From Sphingomonadales bacterium (GTDB lineage: Bacteria > Pseudomonadota > Alphaproteobacteria > Sphingomonadales > Sphingomonadaceae), in contig JADJXT010000002.1 in assembly GCA_016720115.1 (NCBI GenBank), positions 620,001 through 684,000 of the forward strand: a DNA stretch of 64,000 nt, written 5' to 3'. The position numbers and the translations under genes were made by a program. Shown piece after piece: positions 56,479 through 64,000 of the stretch. The notes under the pieces are model-generated. The model ran no database searches, was not told the origin of the DNA, and saw nothing but the letters and a program-made list of their open reading frames with translations. The first letter of the stretch is position 1. Each line of letters opens with the position of its first letter.

Positions 56479-56768
56479 AGCCGCAACTGACCGCGAAGAA
56501 CTGGTTCGGCAAGGTCAGCGCCGGCCTGATTCTGGGATTCCTGCTCGCGCTGGGCGCAAGCGGGCTGTTCCGCACGCTGGGCGGCGTTGACGAGGCATTC
56601 TTTTCGACCAGGGGCCAGTTTTCGATGTGGATGATGGCACCGGTCTGGGCGCTGGTGGTCTCGCTCGTTTTCCTGTTCCGCACCAGCCTCAGGGCATGGG
56701 GCTGGCTGGCGCTCGCCAATGTCGTTCTCTGGATTCCGATTTTCGCGCTGGGAGGCGTAAAGCTGTGA
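56475..56768 (+). CDS. DUF3649 small membrane protein
   Basis: 97 residues from the ATG at 56475, three membrane helices. SAGLILGFLLALGASGLF, then QFSMWMMAPVWALVVSLVFLFR and RAWGWLALANVVLW are DUF3649-like. Such genes occur beside DUF3325 and PepSY genes in iron operons. Its stop overlaps the GTG of the PepSY gene. Confidence 0.78.
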   Translation: MKPQLTAKNWFGKVSAGLILGFLLALGASGLFRTLGGVDEAFFSTRGQFSMWMMAPVWALVVSLVFLFRTSLRAWGWLALANVVLWIPIFALGGVKL

Positions 56769-58339
56769 AACTGCCGACCGATCTCATCAAGATGTACAAG
56801 GAAATCCACGGCTGGGTCGGGATTATCTCCGGCCTCGCGCTGTTCATCGCCTTCTTTGCTGGTGCGCTGACGATGTTCGAGGATCATATCCAGCGCTGGG
56901 CCTCTCCGCCGTCCGCGCTGGCAGCCCCGCCCCCACTGGAAAAGACGCCGGAGCTTGTCGCGAAGGTGCTGGCGGCGCATCCCGAGGCTAAGGAGGGATA
57001 TACGGTCCATCTCGTCACCGACAGCGCCCGCCCCGCGCGCGTCAGTTGGGACGTGCGGCCGGGTGAAGACGATCACGCCCCGCCGGTCACCTATTATGCT
57101 TCGCTCGCACCCGAAGGCAGCCTTCAGGTCGAGACTAAAGGCCCCTCTCCGGTGGCGCAGTTCATCGATGTGCTGCACCAGCAGGTCGGCCTGCCTTTCG
57201 AGCATGAAGTGGCGATGCCGATCATGGGTGCGATCGCCATGCTCTATTTCGTGGCGATCGTTTCCGGTCTGGTCGTGTTGCTGCCCAGTCTGGTCAGCGA
57301 TCTGTTCGCGATGCGGCTGGGCAAGAATGTGAAGCGGATGTGGCTGGATGCGCACAATCTGCTGGGCATCTTCAGCCTGCCCTTCCACATCATCATGGCG
57401 CTGACGGCGCTGGTTTTCGCCTTTCACGACCAGTTTTACGGCGCGCAGGGGCTGGCGTTCGGCGGTGCGGAGCGGGAGCGCCCCGCCGCTGTCGCGCAAG
57501 GCGAAGCGCCGCCGATGCTGACGCCGGTGCAGATGGTCGAACGGTTGCGACAACAGGCGCCCGACTTCACCCCGATGGTGCTCGACATCAGCGAGCGCCG
57601 CGACGGTTCGCGCAATGTCCGCGTCGGCGGCCTGAGCGAGCGCCATGCGGTGCGCGGCCCCACAATGGGCTATGGCGCGATCGATCCGGTAACGGGCGAA
57701 CTCACCGGCAAGGACTATATGCCCGGCCACCAGGACGGCTGGTCTGCCGCCGTCACCAGCTTCTTCACGCTGCACTTCGGCGCCTTCGGCGGTGAGCCGA
57801 TCCGCTGGTCCTACTTCCTGCTGGGACTTGCCGGAGCCTTCATCTTCTACACCGGCAACCTGTTGTGGATCGAAAGCCGCCGCAAGCGCGAACGCAAGGC
57901 CGGTGCAGTCGAACAGACCAGGGCAACCAGGGTGCTGGGCGCGCTGACGGTTGGTGTGCCGACCGGCACAATCGCCGGGATAGCCATCACGCTGGCGGCC
58001 GCCAAACCATTGGGGGCAGGTGCGACGGAAGGCCTGCACAGCATGATCTTTTACACCGTTTTCCTCGCCTTTGTCGCATGGGCCATGGTCCGCGGTGCTG
58101 CACGCTCCGGCTATGAACTGGCGTTCGCCGCCGCCATTGCCATGGTCGCCGTGCCGCTATCAAGCCTGGCCTTCATGTCAAGGCACCCAGTCAGCATCAT
58201 CGGTGTCGATGCGATCGCACTGCTGCTTTGCGGAGGATTGTTCATGGCCGGGCGCGCCGCCCAAAAACGGGCCGCCGCAACGCCACGCGACAGCGTGTGG
58301 TTTTCCTCCAGGGCCGTCGCGGAAGGGTATCCGGCCTAA
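56765..58339 (+). CDS. PepSY-associated membrane protein (iron uptake)
   Basis: 524 residues from the GTG at 56765. Starts with the PepSY-TM signature KMYKEIHGWVGIISGLALFIAFFAGALTMFE and has about seven membrane helices around a periplasmic PepSY region; LDAHNLLGIFSLPFHIIMALTAL and WIESRRKRER are typical. Homologues (FoxB, PiuB, FsvA-like) are inner-membrane reductases or transporters for ferric siderophores. Paired His residues could bind haem. Last gene of the operon. Confidence 0.88.
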   Translation: MKLPTDLIKMYKEIHGWVGIISGLALFIAFFAGALTMFEDHIQRWASPPSALAAPPPLEKTPELVAKVLAAHPEAKEGYTVHLVTDSARPARVSWDVRPGEDDHAPPVTYYASLAPEGSLQVETKGPSPVAQFIDVLHQQVGLPFEHEVAMPIMGAIAMLYFVAIVSGLVVLLPSLVSDLFAMRLGKNVKRMWLDAHNLLGIFSLPFHIIMALTALVFAFHDQFYGAQGLAFGGAERERPAAVAQGEAPPMLTPVQMVERLRQQAPDFTPMVLDISERRDGSRNVRVGGLSERHAVRGPTMGYGAIDPVTGELTGKDYMPGHQDGWSAAVTSFFTLHFGAFGGEPIRWSYFLLGLAGAFIFYTGNLLWIESRRKRERKAGAVEQTRATRVLGALTVGVPTGTIAGIAITLAAAKPLGAGATEGLHSMIFYTVFLAFVAWAMVRGAARSGYELAFAAAIAMVAVPLSSLAFMSRHPVSIIGVDAIALLLCGGLFMAGRAAQKRAAATPRDSVWFSSRAVAEGYPA

Positions 58340-58592
58340 CGAGACAGAGATCCACTGATTAAGCGGGCCGCCATCTTCCTTGGCAAGGCGCGCACCGATA
58401 TTCTGTCGATCACGACCAGGTTTTTTCAAGGCAATGGTGTTTGCAAGTGGGCTACCCTGCTATCGGCCCCCGCTGCTGCATCATATTGAAGCCTGCATTT
58501 TGGATTGCTCTGCAAAACAGGTCATAAGGCTATGCGGAATGGCTTCGCTTGATAGCAGTTGCAAATTGGCGGGGCCGTAATAGCATTCTTGC
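58340..58592. other. Intergenic region before modE
   Basis: About 250 bases between the PepSY gene and the ModE-like gene. I see no recognisable gene, terminator or ModE-box-like palindrome. Confidence 0.5.
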
Positions 58593-58973
58593 ATGACAAC
58601 TGCAGGAACACTCAAAATCAAAATCCAACTCTATTGTGGCGACGAGATCGCGATGGGGCCGGGCAAGGCCGACCTTTTGGATGCCATCGCCGCGCATGGC
58701 TCAATTTCGGCGGCGGGACGAATGCTGGGGATGAGCTACCGCAGGGCATGGCTGCTGGTCGATACGATGAACCGCTGCTGGCGTGAGCCTCTGGTGGAAA
58801 CCTCGCCTGGCAGCGCACATGGCGGCGGCGCGCGCGTGACGGCTTTTGGGGCTGAAATCCTGGACCGCTATCGTGCCCTTCAGGCAAAGCTCGCCCGTGC
58901 ATCCGCCTGCGAGGACCAAAGCGCGCTCGCAGACGCCATGCGGCCCGAACCCAAGGCCAGCCAGAAATCCTGA
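58593..58973 (+). CDS. ModE-like N-terminal-domain regulator
   Basis: 126 residues. A LysR-like winged helix of the ModE type: ADLLDAIAAHGSISAAGRMLGMSYRRAWLLVDTMNRCWREPLVET, then GGGARVTAFGAEIL. The molybdate-binding Mop domains of full ModE (about 260 residues) are absent. Located 66 bases before modA, so it probably controls modABC, though the effector is unclear. Confidence 0.87.
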   Translation: MTTAGTLKIKIQLYCGDEIAMGPGKADLLDAIAAHGSISAAGRMLGMSYRRAWLLVDTMNRCWREPLVETSPGSAHGGGARVTAFGAEILDRYRALQAKLARASACEDQSALADAMRPEPKASQKS

Positions 58974-59039
58974 CCATATCGGTTGGCGGATGCTGTTCCC
59001 TGCTATATACAGGCTTGCATGTTCAGCATCGGGGTGCCC

Positions 59040-59810
59040 ATGAATTCGCTGTTTCGCGGTCTTTTTATCTGCCTCGCGCTGTGTCTGGCGACGGTGGCAT
59101 CGGCGCAAGGCCAGCAGCGCGGCCCGCTCGTGCTGGCGGCGGCAAGCTTGCAGGAGGCGCTTGATGAGGCGGCGAATGTCTGGGCGGCGCAGCGGCATCC
59201 CCGGCCGGTGATTTCCTTTGCGGCCTCCTCCGCACTGGCACGGCAGGTCGAGGCGGGTGCGCCTGCCGATATGTTCATATCGGCGGATGAGGAGTGGATG
59301 GATCATGTCGCCAAAAAGCGTCTGATCCGCGCCAAAACGCGGGTGTCCTTCCTCTCCAACCGGCTCGTGCTGATCGCGCCCGCCGCCAGCAAGGCGCAGT
59401 TGAAGATTGCGCGCGGCTTTCCGCTGGCCCGCGCGCTCGGCAAAGGCCGGCTGGCGATGGCAGATCCCGATTCGGTTCCGGCGGGCCGCTATGGCAAGGC
59501 GGCGCTGACCAGTCTTGGGGTGTGGACGGGGGTGCAGGGAAAGATTGCGCGTGCAGAAAATGTCCGCGCGGCGCTCGCACTGGTAGAGCGCGGCGAAGCG
59601 CCGTTCGGGATCGTCTATGCAACCGATGCGCGCGTCTCTTCGCGGGTACGGGTAGTCGGCACCTTCCCGGCCAGTTCGCATCCGCTGATCTCCTACCCGA
59701 TGGCGCTGCTCCGCACATCGACCAGCCCCGATGCGGAGGGCTTTCGCCGTTTCCTCCTCTCGCGCGAAGGCCGGGCGATCTTTGCCCGTCGCGGGTTCAC
59801 CACACGGTAA
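59040..59810 (+). CDS. modA: Molybdate ABC transporter, periplasmic binding protein
   Basis: 256 residues from the ATG at 59040 (59019 also possible). Signal peptide (FICLALCLATVASAQG), then LVLAAASLQEALDEAAN, FAASSALARQVEAGAPADMFISAD, LAMADPDSVPAGRYGKAAL and VERGEAPFGIVYATDA, all ModA marks. Captures molybdate in the periplasm. Confidence 0.95.
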   Translation: MNSLFRGLFICLALCLATVASAQGQQRGPLVLAAASLQEALDEAANVWAAQRHPRPVISFAASSALARQVEAGAPADMFISADEEWMDHVAKKRLIRAKTRVSFLSNRLVLIAPAASKAQLKIARGFPLARALGKGRLAMADPDSVPAGRYGKAALTSLGVWTGVQGKIARAENVRAALALVERGEAPFGIVYATDARVSSRVRVVGTFPASSHPLISYPMALLRTSTSPDAEGFRRFLLSREGRAIFARRGFTTR

Positions 59811-59819
59811 ATAGCGGGC

Positions 59820-60521
59820 ATGTTTGCGATCAGTGGCGAAGAATGGGAGGTCATCTCCCTGTCCCTCAAGGTCAGCGGCGTCGCCATTGGCCTGACCCTG
59901 CCGATTGCCTTTGCGCTTGCATGGATACTCGCCCGCGTCCGTTTTCCCGGCAAGGTGTTGCTCGATGCGCTGGTGCACCTGCCGCTGGTGCTGCCACCGG
60001 TGGTGACCGGCTGGCTGCTGCTGCTCGCATTCGGCAATAATGGCCCTGCCGGCCGCTGGCTGGCCGAGTGGTTCGGCATCACCTTCATGTTCCGCTGGAC
60101 CGGTGCGGCGCTGGCTGCGGCGGTGATGGCGCTGCCGCTGATGGTGCGCGCGATGCGGATTTCGATCGAAGCGGTCGACCGGCGGCTGGAGGATGCCGCC
60201 CGCACGCTGGGCGCGTCCCCGACGCGAACCTTTTTCAGCATCACCCTGCCGCTCGCCATTCCCGGTCTGCTCGCCGGGGCGGTGCTGGGCTTTGCCCGCT
60301 CGATCGGCGAATTCGGCGCGACGATCACCTTTGTTTCCAATATCCCCGGCGAGACAAGGACGCTGCCGCTCGCCATCTATGGCGCGCTGCAGGTGCCCGG
60401 CAGCGAGGCTGTGGTGACGCGGCTTTCGATCATCGCTGTTGCCCTGTCGCTGCTGGCGCTGGTCGCTTCGGAACTTCTGGCGCGGCGCGCTGGCCACGGA
60501 CGCGGTGGCCATGTCATTTGA
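59820..60521 (+). CDS. modB: Molybdate ABC transporter permease
   Basis: 233 residues, five to six membrane helices. LVLPPVVTGWLLLLAFG, EDAARTLGASPTRTFFSITLPLAIPGLLAG (the EAA loop) and RSIGEFGATITFVSNIPGETRTL are typical ModB. Its 3' end overlaps modC by 11 bases. Confidence 0.95.
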   Translation: MFAISGEEWEVISLSLKVSGVAIGLTLPIAFALAWILARVRFPGKVLLDALVHLPLVLPPVVTGWLLLLAFGNNGPAGRWLAEWFGITFMFRWTGAALAAAVMALPLMVRAMRISIEAVDRRLEDAARTLGASPTRTFFSITLPLAIPGLLAGAVLGFARSIGEFGATITFVSNIPGETRTLPLAIYGALQVPGSEAVVTRLSIIAVALSLLALVASELLARRAGHGRGGHVI

Positions 60522-61137
60522 GATCGCCGTCGAACGCCGGTTGGGCGATGCAATCATCTGCGCCGATTTCACCAGCGGTGCGGGCCTGACCGCACTGTTC
60601 GGCCCGTCGGGGGCGGGCAAGACGTCGATTCTCAACATGGTCGCCGGGCTGCTCCGCCCCGATCGGGGCCGGATCGCCATCGGCGGCGAGCTGCTGTTCG
60701 ACAGCGCGGCGGGTATCGCCATGCCTGTCGAGGCGCGCCGCGCGGGCTATGTCTTTCAGGACGGGCGGCTGTTCCCGCACAAGCGCGTGCGCGACAATCT
60801 GCTCTATGGCTGGAACCGCGCCTTGCCCGCCAACCGCTGGATGAACCTTGACGATGCGGTCGCGTTTTTAGGCATCGGTCATTTGCTAGACCGCTGGCCG
60901 CGCACGCTTTCAGGCGGCGAGGCGCAGCGTGTCGCCATTGGCAGGGCATTGCTCAGCGGCCCGCGCTTCCTGCTGATGGACGAGCCGCTGTCCTCGCTCG
61001 ACGCGGCGCGGCGCGAGGAGATCATGGGGGTGATCGAGCGGCTGCGCGACGAACTGGCGCTGCCGATCCTCTATGTCAGCCATGACCGGAGCGAGGTCGA
61101 GCGGCTTGCCGGGCAGGTCGTGCCGGTCGGCCTGTGA
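60511..61137 (+). CDS. modC: Molybdate ABC transporter ATPase, short form
   Basis: 208 residues from the ATG at 60511. Walker A GPSGAGKTS, signature LSGGEAQR, Walker B FLLMDEPLSSLD and switch His in YVSHDRSE are intact. Full ModC has about 350 residues with a C-terminal TOBE/Mop domain for molybdate feedback; this one stops right after the ATPase domain. Its stop is two bases from the end of the convergent cytochrome frame. Confidence 0.93.
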   Translation: MSFEIAVERRLGDAIICADFTSGAGLTALFGPSGAGKTSILNMVAGLLRPDRGRIAIGGELLFDSAAGIAMPVEARRAGYVFQDGRLFPHKRVRDNLLYGWNRALPANRWMNLDDAVAFLGIGHLLDRWPRTLSGGEAQRVAIGRALLSGPRFLLMDEPLSSLDAARREEIMGVIERLRDELALPILYVSHDRSEVERLAGQVVPVGL

Positions 61138-61139
61138 CA

Positions 61140-62117
61140 TCAAAGCCTGCGTCCGCAGGCGCGATCGGGCAGGGAGAGCGATTTGCGCTGCGTGAATTCG
61201 GGATCGGACAGCGCGCCGAGAAAGGCAATCAACTGTTGCAGATCGGCGGGCGCATCGACCAGCCCGTGCCGCGCAATCGCCTCTTCAAGCGAAGCTGCCG
61301 AACCATCGTGCCATCACGGCGCGGTGAGCGCGGCATTGCGCAGCGACGGTGTGCGGAACCTGCCGCGATCGGCCTCGCGAACCGATTTTTCGAACAGCCC
61401 CTGATCGGAAGCCGCCGGATCGGCGGCGGCAATGCGGTGGAAGGCAAGATCGGTGAAATGCGGGCCGGAATGGCAGGCGGCGCAATCGCGCTGGAACAGT
61501 GCCTGCCCGGCCCTTTGCTCCGCCGTCATCCGTCCCTTGTCATAAGCGCTGCCATAGGAGACGAGGGTGCGCTGGAACGCGGCGAGCGCGCGTGCGACAC
61601 CGGTGAAATCGATCCGCCCGCCACTTGCCGGAAACGCCCGCGCAAACTGGCTGCGGTAGCAGCGATCGCGCGCCAGCCGCGCCACCAGCTCGCCCTCGCG
61701 ACCGGCCATGCCCATTTCAACCGGATGCGTGCCGAACACCGGTGTTACAGCCTGCACTTCCAATGTGGTTGCGCCCGGATCGGCAAAGGTCAGCGGGGTC
61801 AGCCAGCCGACATTGGCAAGGCCCGGCGCGTTGCGACGACCGGACGAACCATCGACGCCGCCGCGCGTCGCCACGCTGTCGGCAAAGGCGTGGCGCTGCA
61901 CATGGCAATTGGCGCAGGACAGCGTGCCGTCGGCGGAGAGATCGGCATAGTAGAACAGGCGGCGGCCCAGTTCGACCCTGGCCTGCGTCATCGGGTTGTC
62001 GGCGGGAACCGCAGGCGGCGCGACCCCCTCCGGCAGCGCCCAGCGCCAGCCCGGCGCGCTCGCCGCGACAAGGCACAGCGCGGCGATTACCGGCAGGATG
62101 ATACGAGCAGCCTTCAT
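61140..62117 (-). pseudogene. Diheme cytochrome c peroxidase-like protein, interrupted by a TGA
   Basis: The frame from ATG 62117 has a signal peptide, two haem-c motifs (CANCH and CAACH) and NPMTQARVELGRRLFYYADLS, as in MauG/CcpA/MbnH-type diheme proteins. A TGA at 61316-61314 falls inside the motif usually TAP(Y/W)MHDGS (here TAP, stop, WHDGSAAS). The frame then continues protein-like (LEEAIARHGL, LQQLIAFLGALSDPEF) to its own stop at 61140. Without the stop it would be 325 residues; with it, 267, both haem motifs kept. Four bases follow from the small exported-protein gene, so they are one operon. Confidence 0.8.
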
Positions 62118-62121
62118 CCGC

Positions 62122-62655
62122 TCAGGGAAGACGCACGGCCATGACGGTTACCTGAGGCTCGCCATTGACGGCGATCTGCAGGGTATGGCGCCCCGGCGTC
62201 AGCGCAAAATCGACCATCTTGCGGATGCCGGTGCATGCAGGGCCACGGCCATGTGCGACCGAGGTCAGGGCCTTGCCGCGCGCAACCAGATCGAGCCACG
62301 CGCCCGAGCCGAGCGCGATGCGGTAAGTGCCCGCCTGCCGCACTTCGAGCCGCAACAGCCCGCCATAGCTGACCGAGCCGCCGGGCTTGTCGGGGCGAAC
62401 CGGATAGGCGACCTCAGGCGTCGGCAGCAGCGTGACCTGCGCCGCCTGCCCGACCATCAGCGGCGCGGCGGAACTGCGGCCTTCGCGGCCCGCAGCCGTC
62501 ACCGCAACCGGCGTGGTCCACGCCGCAAGTTCGCCGGTAGGCGCCATCACTGCGGTGCAAGCAGGCGGTTCGTCCGACGTCATCTGCGCGGTCGCCTCGC
62601 CTGCAACAATGAAGGCCAGCCCCGTGGCCAGAAATTTCAATCGTGAGATACTCAT
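62122..62655 (-). CDS. Small exported protein with conserved C-terminal HGxGPACTGxRK motif
   Basis: 177 residues from the ATG at 62655 behind GGGAG. Signal peptide (FLATGLAFIVAGEATAQ). The mature part is mostly beta: LRLEVRQAGTYRIALGSGAWLDLV and AHGRGPACTGIRKMVDFALTPGRHTLQI, with one Cys at each end. As I recall, sphingomonad relatives are sometimes labelled homogentisate 1,2-dioxygenase, but it is far too small and has none of that enzyme's motifs. It sits between the diheme cytochrome gene and a divergent TonB receptor, suggesting a metal or cofactor-binding role. Confidence 0.75.
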   Translation of the reverse strand: MSISRLKFLATGLAFIVAGEATAQMTSDEPPACTAVMAPTGELAAWTTPVAVTAAGREGRSSAAPLMVGQAAQVTLLPTPEVAYPVRPDKPGGSVSYGGLLRLEVRQAGTYRIALGSGAWLDLVARGKALTSVAHGRGPACTGIRKMVDFALTPGRHTLQIAVNGEPQVTVMAVRLP

Positions 62656-62738
62656 ATCGACTCCCTGGGTTGCCAAGCTATATTTCCATAAATATAGGCT
62701 GCGCCAGCCAATCGCAACATAATTGCACAGAGGAATCA

Positions 62739-64000
62739 ATGCGTCCCGTTTCCATTCTCGCCATCGCCGCTTTCCTTGCCGTTCCCGCAGCCGCCTTTGC
62801 CGAAGAGGCAGCGGAGGACGGCGACGCCACCTTCACTCTCGGCCAGATCGTCGTCACCGCGCAGCGCCCGCAGGGCATCGAAATCGGCGGTGAAACGCTG
62901 ACCGCCGAAGCGATCTAGGCGTTCAACCGTTCGACACTCGACGATGCCGTCAACACCATGCCCGGCGTCGCTGCCTCGAACAGCGGCGGCACGCGCAATG
63001 AGCGGCTGATCTTCGTGCGCGGTTTCGACCGCTTTCAGGTGCCATTGTCGATCGACGGCATCCGCGTCTATCTGCCCGCCGACAACCGGCTCGATTATGG
63101 CCGCTTCCTCACCCCCGACATCGCCGAAGTGCAGGTTGCAAAGGGCTATGCCTCGGTGCTCGACGGCCCCGGCGCGATGGGCGGCGCGATCAATCTCGTC
63201 ACCAGCAAGCCGACCAGCGCGCTCGAAGGCGAAGTGCGCGGTACGCTCAATCTTGATCGCGGCGCCGATTATGCGGGCTACACCGCCTATGGCCGCATCG
63301 GCACCGCGCATGACAACTGGTATGCGCACGTCTCGTTCGCGCGCAATTTTCAGGATCATTGGGAATTGCCGGGCGGCTACACCCCGATTGCAAATTCAGC
63401 GGAAGATGGGGGTGAGCGCGATTTCTCCCGCACCGAGGATTGGCGGCTCAACGTCAAGGCCGGATTCACCCCCAATGCCACCGATGAATATGCGATCAGC
63501 TATGCAAGGCAGGAAGGCGCGAAGAACGCTCCGCTCCACATCACCGATGGCGTATCGGCGCAGCGCAACTGGTCATGGCCCTATTGGAACATCGACAGTA
63601 TCTACTTCCTTTCGACCACCGCGCTCGGCGAGCGCGCGACGTTGAAGACGCGCATTTACCATAACACATTCGACAATCTGCTGCGCTCCTTCGACAATCG
63701 CAGCCAGACCAGCCAGACTCTGGGTCGCGCCTTCAACAGCTACTATGCCGACGAGGCGTGGGGCGGCTCAGCGGAACTTGGCGTCGACGTCAGCGAGGCC
63801 GACCGGCTGACGCTCGCCGCGCACTACCGCCGCGACACGCATGTCGAATGGCAGCAGTCATTCCCGTCGGGCTTTACCGAACCCGATCAGACCAATGTCG
63901 AGGACAGCTACAGCATCGCGCTGGAAAACCGGCTGGCCTTCTCGCCGACCCTCAGCCTCACCCTTGGCGCAAGCTATGACTGGCGCGACCTCAAACGCGC
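62739..64000 (+). pseudogene. TonB-dependent receptor interrupted by a TAG; runs off the window
   Basis: From ATG 62739, behind AGAGG: a signal peptide (FLAVPAAAFA), a TonB box QIVVTAQRP, then a TAG at 62916-62918. The same frame resumes at once (AFNRSTLDDAVNTMPGV) and stays open to the window end, with a full plug (RNERLIFVRGFDRFQVPLSIDGIRVYLPADN, LDGPGAMGGAINLVTSKP) and barrel strands. One base change would repair it. The N-terminal product alone would be 59 residues. Substrate unknown; divergent from the small exported-protein/cytochrome pair. Confidence 0.85.

Noticed and set aside
56342..58039. Minus-strand open frame of 565 codons opposite the PepSY gene
   Set aside because: Shadow of a conserved gene; repetitive basic composition.
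58701..60722. Minus-strand open frame of 673 codons opposite modE-modA-modB
   Set aside because: The plus strand carries three clear mod genes; the antisense product is Arg/Gln/His-rich and matches nothing.
61314..61316. TGA in the diheme cytochrome as a selenocysteine codon
   Set aside because: The position is normally aromatic, homologues do not use Cys there, and I see no evidence of a SECIS-like element.

Overview
The window is a chromosomal segment of an alphaproteobacterium, most likely a sphingomonad (Sphingopyxis/Sphingorhabdus-like; the genus is a guess). The pointers are several TonB-dependent receptors, CarD, a CC_3452-type small secreted protein, a short-form HisG, an NDUFA12-type complex I protein, a K+-independent H+-pyrophosphatase and sphingomonad-style gene order. 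Genes are dense, on both strands, and often overlap by 1-11 bases. I see no prophage, insertion sequence or CRISPR array.

Layout. 1-2.7 kb: the end of a respiratory nitrate reductase operon (narI) runs by overlapping genes into a parvulin isomerase, moaA and moaB, followed by a decayed aldehyde dehydrogenase scrap. 2.8-9.9 kb: a FucP-type sugar transporter diverges from an NAD-linked molybdenum formate dehydrogenase operon (fdsGBA-fdhD). 10-17 kb: a secreted GH97 glycosidase, tRNA-Phe, a maf/RNase G/yacG cluster, infA, and a TonB receptor with a glycine-rich segment. 17-29.5 kb, minus strand: JmjC/cupin protein, BioF2-like acyltransferase, secreted S9 peptidase, hppA, thiL-nusB-hisD-hisG, LtrA and an epoxide-hydrolase-like enzyme. 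29.7-37.4 kb: bolA, a J-domain protein, cobS without cobT, a Baeyer-Villiger monooxygenase and a large secreted propeller/amidohydrolase. 37.4-46.6 kb: rsh, a TonB receptor, CC_3452/HxlR, carD, a four-gene envelope/complex I operon, and aat. 46.7-52.9 kb: purC, an M16 peptidase, purS-purQ, a queuosine-precursor transporter and tRNA-Arg. 53-58.3 kb: a siderophore uptake operon. 58.6-61.1 kb: a molybdate regulator and ABC transporter. 61.1-64 kb: a diheme cytochrome c, a small secreted protein and a TonB receptor.

How it fits together. Molybdenum is a recurring theme: nitrate reductase, moaA/moaB, formate dehydrogenase with fdhD, and modABC with a ModE-like regulator. Metal acquisition is a second theme. 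The siderophore operon has a Fur-like 7-1-7 palindrome upstream and five tightly overlapping genes. The terminal locus pairs a periplasmic diheme cytochrome and a small exported protein with a divergent TonB receptor.

The most unusual observation is in that terminal locus. Both the cytochrome and the receptor carry one in-frame stop codon inside otherwise intact, protein-like reading frames. This looks like recent parallel loss of a three-gene uptake system, or less likely sequencing error or readthrough. Other points of interest are a 199-base 3'-to-3' coding overlap between aat and a DUF2155 lipoprotein gene, a terminator-like hairpin in the purC leader, shared palindromic motifs upstream of the HxlR/CC_3452 pair and carD, and a mod locus in which neither ModE nor ModC has a molybdate-binding Mop/TOBE domain.
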